A stretch of 64,000 bases of DNA from DATKEJ01 sp963768715. Lineage in GTDB: Bacteria > Bacteroidota > Rhodothermia > Rhodothermales > DATKEJ01. The DNA is taken from the NCBI GenBank assembly GCA_963768715.1, contig CAVYJC010000008.1:186001-250000 (forward strand), written 5' to 3'. The stretch's first letter is position 1; each line of letters starts with the position of its first letter. Made by a program: the position numbers and the translations under genes. The notes below the pieces were generated by a model that was given only the letters and a program-made list of their open reading frames with translations, ran no database searches and was not told the DNA's origin. Of this stretch, positions 55,111-62,513 are shown piece by piece.

Positions 55111-56948
55111 CCCCGACCCCGGATCCCTTTCGGACCGCCGTCGCTTCGCTGTGGCCTCCTCTCAGACGGGTATGGCGGGTAGGTTTCGGATCGAGCGAAG
55201 CGAGGCGATTAGTGTGGTCAGATCCTCCGGCAGGGTCGGAACGCGTGCGAGTGGCCTGCTTCGGCTGAACGGTCTTGAAGACTTCTGTCGCAATCTTGAG
55301 ACGAAACGGCCGGGAGGTCGGCTCGAGGAAGCGAGGTACACTCTGCCAAGCTGCAGTGATCCTCCGCATCGGAACGCTGCGAAGTCGACTCGGCTGCGGT
55401 CTGAAGACTGCCACGGAAATGTTGAGCGAAACGGCTTGAATGTCGCTGAGGGCCGGGTACACCCTGCCGAGCTGCAGCGAGCTCCCGTCGACCTGCGACG
55501 CCAGATTACTCGCGGCGGCGAAGAACATGTCGTCCGTCACCCTGCTGGAACGCGAAGCCAGAACGCCCAGGCCGATGCCGGGGAAAACGTAGGAATTGTT
55601 GCCCTGTCCTGGCACCATGGTGCATCCGTCCATCGTGACCGGGTCGAACGGACTGCCGCTCGCGTAGATTGCTCGGCAGTCGGACCATTCATAGGCCTGC
55701 CGGGCGGTGCATTCTGCTTGTGACGTCGGGTTCGACAGCGCGAAAACGATGGGTCGCTCATTGATTTCGGCCATCTTCCCGACAACCTCCTGGGTGAACG
55801 TCTGCGGCACGCCCGAAACGCCGATGAGAGCGGTCGGTTTAAGCGACGACACGGCTTCAAGGAGCGTCGGCGCGAACGGAAAATCGTGCGCGTAGCGCTG
55901 TTTCTCTTCTGTGAGGTGGTCGCGGCCCTTCACCACGAGTCCTCGTGAGTCGACGAACCAGCAGCTTTTCACGCGCGGTCTTCGTGTCGATGCCGTGACG
56001 GGCCATGGCGTGGACGGCCAAATCGGCTATGCCCAGCGCGGCCTCGCCAGCGCCCAGAAAAAGAATGCGCTGATCCTCGAGCTTCTGGTTCGTTATCCCC
56101 AGTGCGCCGAGAATACCGGCGAGTGTAACGGCGGCCGTCCCCTGGATGTCATCGTTGAACGTACAGATCTGGTCGCGGTAGCGATGCAGCAGCGCAAATG
56201 CATTGTAGTTGCCGAAATCCTCGAACTGAAGAACGCAGTCAGGGAACACGTCCTGCACGGCCCAGACGAACTCGTCGAGGAACTCGTCGTACGCGGCACC
56301 CGTCAGTCGATGATGTTGTGTACCCATGTAAAGGGGGTCTTCCAGCAGCACCTCGTTGTTCGTTCCGACATCCAAAAGAATTGGGAGCGTCCTGTCAGGC
56401 GGGATGCCGGCACAGGCCGTGTAGAGCGAAAGCTTCCCGACCGGGATGCCCATGCCGTTTGCGCCGAGGTCGCCCAGCCCCAGGATGCGCTGGCCGTCCG
56501 TCACGACGATGACTCTGATGTTCTTCTCGGGCCAGTTCTTGAGCACGTCCCGAATCGCGCCACGGTGACGTATCGAGACATACATCCCTCGCGATCGACG
56601 GAAGATGTGCGCATACTGCCTACATGCCTCGCCGACCGTCGGCGTATAGATAATGGGCATCGTCATCTCGATGTACTCAGTAACGAAGCGATAGAACAAT
56701 CGCTCGTTACGATCGAGAAGCGACGTCAAGAAGATGTACTTCTCCAGATTCGACGTCTTGCGGCTGAAGTTCTCCAGGATGCGATGTATCTGCTCCTGCT
56801 GCGTAAACACGCGCGGCGGAAGCAGACCGCGCAGGCCGAGCAGATCTCTCTCCTCGTCTGTAAATGCGGTGCCCTTATTCAAAGAGGGATTGTGAAGCAG
56901 GTCTGCGCCCGTGAGCGGGAGATCTGCAACTTTATGTTGCTCTTCCAT
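55098..56948 (-). CDS. NAD-dependent malic enzyme (frameshift near 55968, disrupted 3' end)
   Basis: From ATG 56948. Motifs: IIYTPTVGEACRQYAHIFRR with the catalytic Tyr, VVTDGQRILGLGDLGANGMG with metal contacts, TFNDDIQGTAAVTLAGILG, the Rossmann loop FLGAGEAALGIADL, and, after a one-base shift near 55968, CWFVDSRGLVVKGR, ALSNPTSQAECTARQAYEW and GQGNNSYVFPGIGLGVLA. It oxidatively decarboxylates malate to pyruvate. Beyond SLQLGRVYPALSDIQAVSLNISVAVF the gene is disturbed by a diverged tandem duplication (55270-55510); candidate C-terminal pieces (LPEDLTTLIASL, ETYPPYPSERR) lie in other frames and reach a stop at 55098. The end is therefore approximate. Confidence 0.8.
55270..55515. repeat. Diverged tandem duplication in the 3' part of the malic enzyme gene
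   Basis: CGGTCTTGAAGACT...GAGACGAAACGGC...GGTACACTCTGCCAAGCTGCAG (in parts, from 55270) is repeated from 55397 as CGGTCTGAAGACT...GAGCGAAACGGC...GGTACACCCTGCCGAGCTGCAG. The offset is about 127 bases. The copy nearer the gene start (55397 onward) is the coding one; the other is out of frame. Confidence 0.7.
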
Positions 56949-57122
56949 GATATTCTCTTTTCAGATATTGCAATAAGATATGTAGCGAATTTCACCTTAC
57001 CGACACTGAGAGGTATTCCTGCTACGAATACCCGGGGAAATCACCCGACGCTCAATGGTGGCCAAACTGACTGCCTATATTGTGAACCAGCCCAGATCAT
57101 CGATTCAACGACGAAGAGAGCA

Positions 57123-58415
57123 ATGAGATCGAATGCTGAAGAATTAACCGCTGAAATCGCAGCACCCGGCACGTCAGGCCATCGGTACGTGGCCGTCCGC
57201 GCGTTTACGAATTACCTGTGCGAGCCACTCGAGACCGAAGACTATGTGGTCCAGACGATGACCGACGTGAGTCCGACGAAATGGCACTTGGCACACACGA
57301 CGTGGTTCTTCGAAACATTTGTTCTTAATGAGTTTGTTGAAAACTACACTCCGTTTCACCCACGGTATGCCTATCTCTTCAACTCCTACTATATCCAGGC
57401 CGGCGAGAGGCATTGCCGGGACAAGCGCGGCGCGCTGACCCGCCCCACAGTCCGCGAAATCGTGGCCTACCGCGAATACGTGGATCGGCATATGGTCGCG
57501 CTGTTGAATGAACGTCCCGATCTTTTCGATCGGTCTCCGGAAAGCGTGCTGGAGATCGGACTGAATCACGAGCAGCAGCATCAGGAGCTCCTCGTGACGG
57601 ACATCAAGCACGTCTTCTCGGTCAATCCGCTCAAGCCCGTCTATCGGCCGCGGAACGACGAGCCGGCCCTGTCGGGGTCTCCCGCATCCTGGTGTGAATT
57701 CGGCGAAGGGATCTACGAGGTCGGCTGGAATCAGGCAGGTTTTTCCTACGACAACGAAGGGCCTCGCCACCGCGTCTACCTCCAGGATTTTGCCCTGGCC
57801 GATCGGCTGGTCACCAATGGGGAGTTCCTTGAGTTCATGGAAGATGGTGGCTATCGGCGTCCCGAGCTATGGCTTTCCGATGGATGGGCGATGGCAGATT
57901 CCGAGGGCTGGGAAGCGCCCGGCTACTGGGAAAAGGATGATGGTGGATGGCGCATGTTTACACTCTCGGGGTTGCGCCCTATCGAAGCCGGCGAGCCAGT
58001 GACGCATATCAGTTATTACGAGGCGGATGCTTTCGCGCGCTGGGCCGGTCACCGGCTTCCGACAGAATTCGAGTGGGAAGTGGCGTCGGAATCCGTGCCC
58101 ATCGAAGGAGCATTCGTCGACGGCGGCCGTTTTCATCCGGCGCCTGCAGGGCCTGAAACGGGCGGCCTCAGGCAGATGTACGGGGAGGTCTGGCAATGGA
58201 CCCAGAGCCACTATTCTCCGTATCCGGGTTACACTCCGCCTCCCGGCGCCATTGGAGAGTACAACGGGAAGTTCATGTGCAACCAGTTCGTATTCGCGGC
58301 GGCTCTTGCGCGACGTCGGCGTCTCACATCCGACGGACGTACAGAAACTTCTTCCATGCACCCGCCCGTTGGCAGTTCACCGGCATTCGTCTTAGCCAAG
58401 GGGCGAGGTCCATAG
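57123..58415 (+). CDS. egtB: Ergothioneine biosynthesis protein EgtB (frameshift near 58290)
   Basis: From ATG 57123 (the open frame upstream is only antisense of the malic enzyme gene). The DinB-like N-terminal half has WHLAHTTWFFETF and LNHEQQHQELLVTD, which supply the three iron-binding His. The C-terminal formylglycine-enzyme-like (FGE-sulfatase) domain has GHRLPTEFEWE and GEVWQWTQSHYSPYPG. After GKFMCNQFV the reading must drop back one base to give RGGSCATSASHIRRTYRNFF and RWQFTGIRLS, the standard end, so one base is missing near 58290. EgtB joins trimethyl-histidine with a thiol donor using O2. It is followed directly by egtD; no egtA or egtC gene is nearby. Confidence 0.88.
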   Translation: MRSNAEELTAEIAAPGTSGHRYVAVRAFTNYLCEPLETEDYVVQTMTDVSPTKWHLAHTTWFFETFVLNEFVENYTPFHPRYAYLFNSYYIQAGERHCRDKRGALTRPTVREIVAYREYVDRHMVALLNERPDLFDRSPESVLEIGLNHEQQHQELLVTDIKHVFSVNPLKPVYRPRNDEPALSGSPASWCEFGEGIYEVGWNQAGFSYDNEGPRHRVYLQDFALADRLVTNGEFLEFMEDGGYRRPELWLSDGWAMADSEGWEAPGYWEKDDGGWRMFTLSGLRPIEAGEPVTHISYYEADAFARWAGHRLPTEFEWEVASESVPIEGAFVDGGRFHPAPAGPETGGLRQMYGEVWQWTQSHYSPYPGYTPPPGAIGEYNGKFMCNQFVFAAALARRRRLTSDGRTETSSMHPPVGSSPAFVLAKGRGP

Positions 58416-58421
58416 CTAACG

Positions 58422-59441
58422 ATGGTCCACAGACCTGGGGATGTCGTCCGCGTCGTCGATCAGAGCGTACCGAGACGTCAAACCTTCCTTGAGGACGTCC
58501 TGGAGGGACTTCGAATGCCCCAGAAGGAGATATACAGCAAGTATTTCTACGACCGTCGAGGGTCGGAACTCTTTGATCAGATCTGTGAGCTCGACGAGTA
58601 CTATCCGACGCGCACCGAGCTGGCGATCATGACCGACCATATCGACGAAATAGTCACGGCGGTCGGTCCTGACGTCATGCTCGTCGAATACGGATCAGGG
58701 AGCAGCTCTAAGACGCGCATTCTTCTCGATCACCTGGAGAATCCCGTCGCCTACGTACCCGATCGACATTTCCAGGGGCCACTTACTCGATACTTCGGAG
58801 ACGGACTGGCGGCCGACTACCCGAAGTTGCAGGTGCTGCCGGTCGTGGCGGACTACACAGGGTCATTGAACTTCCTGGGCCCGCACAGGCGCCCTCGTCG
58901 CGTCGTCGGATACTTCCCGGGCTCGACCGTCGGAAATTTCGATCGGGAGGCCGCCCATGAATTTCTGGGCGCCGTTGCGCACGAGGTGGGGTCGGGTGGG
59001 GGACTGCTCATCGGCGTCGACCTCAAGAAGGACGTCGGCATCCTCGAGCGTGCCTATAACGATGCAGCCGGCGTGACGGCCGCTTTCAATCTGAATCTCT
59101 TGCGTCGCATCAACCGTGAGCTGGGCGCTGATTTCGACATCGACCAGTTTGAGCACGTGCGTTCTGGTCAGAAGTCGGAGGGCCGAATCGAGATGCACCT
59201 CAGATCCCGGAAGGGCCAGACTGTTCGCATCAATGGCGAGGCGGTTCGTTTCACCGAAGGGGAGACTATCCATACTGAGAACTCGCACAAGTTCGGCGTC
59301 GAGGAGTTTGCCAGCCTCGCGCATCCGTGGTTCGAGCAGCGGAAGGTGTGGGTGGACGAGGGGAGGTTGTTTAGCGTGCAATACCTCGAAACTTCAAACA
59401 CTGAATATCAAACGGCAAACTTGGGGCATGGCGGCGCATGA
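58422..59441 (+). CDS. egtD: L-histidine N(alpha)-methyltransferase EgtD
   Basis: 339 aa. It trimethylates histidine to hercynine with three SAM, the first step of ergothioneine synthesis. Motifs: YFYDRRGSELFDQICELDEYYPTRTE (in parts), the SAM loop LVEYGSGSSSKTR, LQVLPVVADYT, GYFPGSTVGNF and ENSHKFGVEEF at the histidine pocket. Residues 114-127 read DRHFQGPLTRYFGD, where the family has a DIS-x-x-HLL segment. Reading one base on (58762-58800) gives IDISRGHLLDTSE, so two compensating one-base errors probably flank this stretch. The last 15 or so residues (NTEYQTANLGHG) come from heptamer-like repeats (CTTCAAA/TATCAAA). Confidence 0.9.
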   Translation: MVHRPGDVVRVVDQSVPRRQTFLEDVLEGLRMPQKEIYSKYFYDRRGSELFDQICELDEYYPTRTELAIMTDHIDEIVTAVGPDVMLVEYGSGSSSKTRILLDHLENPVAYVPDRHFQGPLTRYFGDGLAADYPKLQVLPVVADYTGSLNFLGPHRRPRRVVGYFPGSTVGNFDREAAHEFLGAVAHEVGSGGGLLIGVDLKKDVGILERAYNDAAGVTAAFNLNLLRRINRELGADFDIDQFEHVRSGQKSEGRIEMHLRSRKGQTVRINGEAVRFTEGETIHTENSHKFGVEEFASLAHPWFEQRKVWVDEGRLFSVQYLETSNTEYQTANLGHGGA

Positions 59442-59721
59442 CGGGCCGTTGCGCATGGAAAGGGTCGTCATCCCCGCGCAGGCGGGGAACCAGAGCAATT
59501 CAAAATGCAGAACGCAGAACGCAGAATGATGTAGGGCGCAACGCATCTCAAACCGTTTCAACGGTTTCGCGGCCAGTTACCCTGCAAGCATGAGAGGAAC
59601 GGTCTCCCCCCCCCCCCCGTAAAACACCTACAGAACAATTGAAGCAACGCGTACAACGATCAATCCGCTGTCATGCGACGTTTCATTCGCCTTGAAGGGC
59701 AGAGTCTTAATCGAAGTGATC
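59442..59721. repeat. Intergenic repeats: CCCCGC hairpin, GCAGAAC heptamers, TTTCAA palindrome, poly-C tract
   Basis: CATCCCCGCGCAGGCGGGGAAC (partial hairpin, about 59469-59490), GCAGAAC heptamers (about 59504-59529), the palindrome AACCGTTTCAACGGTT (59551-59566) and a run of 13 C at 59606-59618. No gene is found in this gap. Confidence 0.8.
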
Positions 59722-60201
59722 ATGCGTGGACAGAGATTTAGCGGACTCCTCCTGCTCGGCCTGGCCCTGGTTTGGTCAGCCTGCGACTCGGCGGACGATC
59801 GATACGAAGACGTGACGATCCGAAGCGACCGGGATGCGTACCAGGCGTCGCCCGACGAGGTGATGGCGTTTACCATCAAGAACCTCGGGGATAGAGACGT
59901 CTACCTGATGTGCGGTGGCTTTGCCGGATTAGAGGAATGGCGTGGTGGCCACCTGAAACATGCTTGGGGTACTCTTGGACAACAGTGCCTGGTGATTGAC
60001 ACATTGCCCCCTGGGGCGGAGAAGGTGATCAAGTGGAGGTGGACGGAAGACTATTTCAGCAGCGGGCCTGCTCCAGAATTCGGTCCAGGTGTCACGTACC
60101 GGTTCAGGGTCCGCATCTACGAAGACTCCGACGCAAAAAGAGAGATTGATCAGGACAGCCAGCGGTCGAATGAGTTCGAGGTCGTGCCGGTCGAATCCTG
60201 A
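59722..60201 (+). CDS. Small lipoprotein with Ig-like fold
   Basis: 159 aa from ATG 59722, chosen because it gives a lipoprotein signal (SGLLLLGLALVWSAC, lipobox Cys at about residue 21). The mature part has alternating hydrophobic strands: VTIRSDRDAYQASPDEVMAFTIKNLGDRDVYLM (in parts) and VTYRFRVRIYED, as in small beta-sandwich (intracellular-proteinase-inhibitor or Ig-like) domains. Anchored to the inner or outer membrane. No enzyme motif and no family name that I recognise. Its 5' gap has the 13-C tract about 100 bases upstream. Confidence 0.7.
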   Translation: MRGQRFSGLLLLGLALVWSACDSADDRYEDVTIRSDRDAYQASPDEVMAFTIKNLGDRDVYLMCGGFAGLEEWRGGHLKHAWGTLGQQCLVIDTLPPGAEKVIKWRWTEDYFSSGPAPEFGPGVTYRFRVRIYEDSDAKREIDQDSQRSNEFEVVPVES

Positions 60202-60705
60202 CGGCTAACTCACTTTTTGAGACAGACGCGGGGCCTCGCCGGGCTAAAGCCCGTGTCCCGTCTTTGCCTGTGTGGTGGCCGCTGCTATGCGTCGCCGCGC
60301 GGGCCACCGTGGCGGCCGAACCCGTAGTGCCCGCGCGCCTTCTTCAAAGGCGCCACTGTCATCCCGAACGTGGGCCGCGAAGCGGCTCGCGGAGGGACCT
60401 CTCTGGGGATGTCTCAGCAGGTGGTGCCATGCCCGATGCCACCTCCCCCGGCTTCTGCTACGTCGGGCTTCTCCCGACTCCGTCGGGTTTCGCCGAGACT
60501 CCGCTTCAGCCTGCCCCCTCCAAGAGGGGGACCGGCCCTCAATGTTTGACAAGCGGACAGGCCGCCCTCCGGTTGGCCTTGCCCCTACGGAACGATGCCG
60601 GACGTCGGAGCCGAACTACGAACCACGAACCACGCGAATCGTGGTGAGGACCTCACATTCGAAAACTAATAAAGCGGGTGTGACAGTTCGAAACCCGCCC
60701 AGTGT
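60202..60705. repeat. Intergenic repeats: hairpin, CATCCCGAA element, diverged copy of the 88-bp unit, GAACCAC heptamers
   Basis: CGGGCTAAAGCCCG (60240-60253) is a perfect palindrome. A CATCCCGAACGTGGGCC...GGAGGGACCTC element lies at 60358-60412. A single diverged copy of the 7-8 kb array unit, in reverse orientation, spans about 60435-60535 (ACCTCCCCCGGC ... CTGCCCCCTC-CAA-GAGGGGGACCGG). GAACTAC/GAACCAC heptamers are at about 60611-60635. There is no gene in the 500 bases. Confidence 0.8.
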
Positions 60706-61536
60706 CTAAACAAAGGATAGCAGTCCGTCATGAGGGCCCATAAATCCGAGCACGAAGGACGCAATGATCCCTATCCAGATCAGAACGTAAAGTGGCACGA
60801 ATCGCTGTCTCATGCTCAGCATATCGGGATAGACGATCGGTTTTCCAGCAAACTTGCCCCGTGGTTTCGAGGGGAAGAAGAACGTCTTATATGTCTCGGT
60901 GCTCGCGATGGTGTACCCCAGTCCTCCCATGCTGATGAACAGGTAGTTGTGTGAGAAGTGGGCCAGAATAAACGCGTAGGCGAGCGCCATCAGCGGACTC
61001 CGAAAGAATTTGAAGATCTGAAAGCCCTCCAGAGGGGCATCCTTCCATGCGCCGCCGAACGCGGAGATCCAGCCTCCGATGCTGCCGATGATGAGCACGA
61101 CCGTCCACGCGGAAAGGCCGTGATCGGCATTCTGGAACCAGGTTAGACCGAAGACGACGGCGAGTACGCCGATCAGATATCCAGCCCCGAGCCAAAGCCT
61201 GCTCGACTTTGATTCGACGACCTTCCCGAAAATGTGAAACTGCATGGGAATAAAGTACTTACTCTGATCTTCTGTCCTCAAGAAGGTCTTGTAGAACTCC
61301 ATCAGAGCCCGCTCGGTCACATACACCACGGCGAAGAAGACGGCCACGTTTGAGAAGTTCGTCAGGTCGATGTTCGTCCAGGCGGCCACCAGAAGTCCAA
61401 TCACGGCGCTGAACCACGTGCTTCGCAGATACTTGGCCCAGGTGAATCCCTCGTGGGGCGAATCTTTGTACATGCCCCACGTCGAGGCATGGACTCCAGC
61501 GAGTGCGCCGATAAATAGTCCGAGTAAATAATTCAT
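60706..61536 (-). CDS. Unrecognised polytopic membrane protein with internal duplication
   Basis: 276 aa, about eight helices. It contains two similar halves: IGALAGVHASTWGMYKDSPH-EGFTWAKYLRS near residues 8-38 and IGSIGGWISAFGGAWKDAPL-EGFQIFKFFRS near residues 150-180. The shared pattern is G-x-x-K-D-x-P-x-EGF-x-x-x-x-x-x-RS. Charged Lys-Asp pairs inside hydrophobic surroundings suggest a transport or catalytic site. I do not recognise the family. Its ATG overlaps the stop of the Gfo/Idh gene (ATGA), so it is the last gene of a three-gene coupled operon with two oxidoreductases. A role in moving or modifying the same sugar or polyol is inference. Confidence 0.7.
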   Translation of the reverse strand: MNYLLGLFIGALAGVHASTWGMYKDSPHEGFTWAKYLRSTWFSAVIGLLVAAWTNIDLTNFSNVAVFFAVVYVTERALMEFYKTFLRTEDQSKYFIPMQFHIFGKVVESKSSRLWLGAGYLIGVLAVVFGLTWFQNADHGLSAWTVVLIIGSIGGWISAFGGAWKDAPLEGFQIFKFFRSPLMALAYAFILAHFSHNYLFISMGGLGYTIASTETYKTFFFPSKPRGKFAGKPIVYPDMLSMRQRFVPLYVLIWIGIIASFVLGFMGPHDGLLSFV

Positions 61537-62513
61537 GTATGGGATTGCTGAGCGGATTGGTTTTGCATGGATCGATAGGCCTCCTCGATGAGGCGCATGT
61601 CTCTTCGAGCAGCCCTTGCGCTGAATAGCGGCTCTTGACCTGCTTCAAGGGAACGGACGAAATCTGTCAGCATCGCCTTGAAGCCTGAAATATCGGAAAG
61701 TCCGGGCAGAATCACCCTATTTCGACGCCCATGTACGATCACGAAGAGACCGTTGGTTTCGAAAGTGATGGAACCCTCGGTCCCGAAGATTCGAGAAATT
61801 CTCAACCCTTTGAACAGGGAGGGTACCTCCCACGAGTAGGCGAGCGTGCCCGCCATCCCGCCCACGTATTTGACCATGACCAGGCTGCTTCGGTCGAGGC
61901 CGTTGCCGTCGTCCGTCCGCGTCGCCGAGATCTGGGTGATTTCAGGTCCGAGATTGGCGAGGAAATTTATCCAATGGATGCCCCCTTCATACAGCGCGCC
62001 CCGGCCGACGGTGGCAGGATCGTCACGCCAGTCGGACGTCACCTGCTTCTTCAGCGCATTGATCTGGATGAGCAGCGGCCGGCCTACGACGCCGTCCACG
62101 AGCAGATCCGTGAGGACGTTACGCAGTGGCTTGTAGAAATAGTTCTCGGCCACGATCAGCTGCCTTCGCGCCTTTTCGGAAGCCGCGATGGCGAGATCCA
62201 TATCGGCCAAGGTGAGGAAAGGCGGCTTCTCGACGATGACGTGCTTACCCGCCTGCAGGGCGGTGATGGCGAGCGGAAGGTGCAGATCGGGCGGCGTGCA
62301 GATGAAAACCGTGTCCACGTCTGCACTCTCGATTGCTTCTTTGTATGATCCGAAGCTGCCCTTTCCGTCCAGTTCACGGCTGAACCGAGCTGCCTTCTCA
62401 CCGTCCCGGCTGGCATAGTGCCGGCTTACCGAGTGGGCCACCTTCTGAAGGGTTTTGCTATGCTTGCGGGTGATGGCGCCGCAGCCGAGAAAGGCGATTG
62501 AGAGCATCGTCAT
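61533..62513 (-). CDS. Gfo/Idh/MocA-family oxidoreductase
   Basis: 326 aa. The Rossmann loop is IAFLGCGAITRKHSKTL; then VDTVFICTPPDLHLPLAITALQAGKHVIVEKPPFLT (in parts), with the conserved EKP Lys. GALYEGGIHWINFLANLG carries the usual GG-x-x-H-x-x-D/N-type catalytic His. These enzymes oxidise or reduce sugars and cyclitols with NAD(P). It is coupled by ATGA overlaps to the GMC gene before it and the membrane protein after it. The three together probably handle one sugar-like substrate; its identity cannot be read from sequence. Confidence 0.88.
   Translation of the reverse strand: MTMLSIAFLGCGAITRKHSKTLQKVAHSVSRHYASRDGEKAARFSRELDGKGSFGSYKEAIESADVDTVFICTPPDLHLPLAITALQAGKHVIVEKPPFLTLADMDLAIAASEKARRQLIVAENYFYKPLRNVLTDLLVDGVVGRPLLIQINALKKQVTSDWRDDPATVGRGALYEGGIHWINFLANLGPEITQISATRTDDGNGLDRSSLVMVKYVGGMAGTLAYSWEVPSLFKGLRISRIFGTEGSITFETNGLFVIVHGRRNRVILPGLSDISGFKAMLTDFVRSLEAGQEPLFSARAARRDMRLIEEAYRSMQNQSAQQSHT

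Noticed and set aside
55911..57122. 400-codon N-terminal extension of EgtB
   Set aside because: It is antisense to the conserved malic enzyme gene; EgtB homology begins right after ATG 57123.
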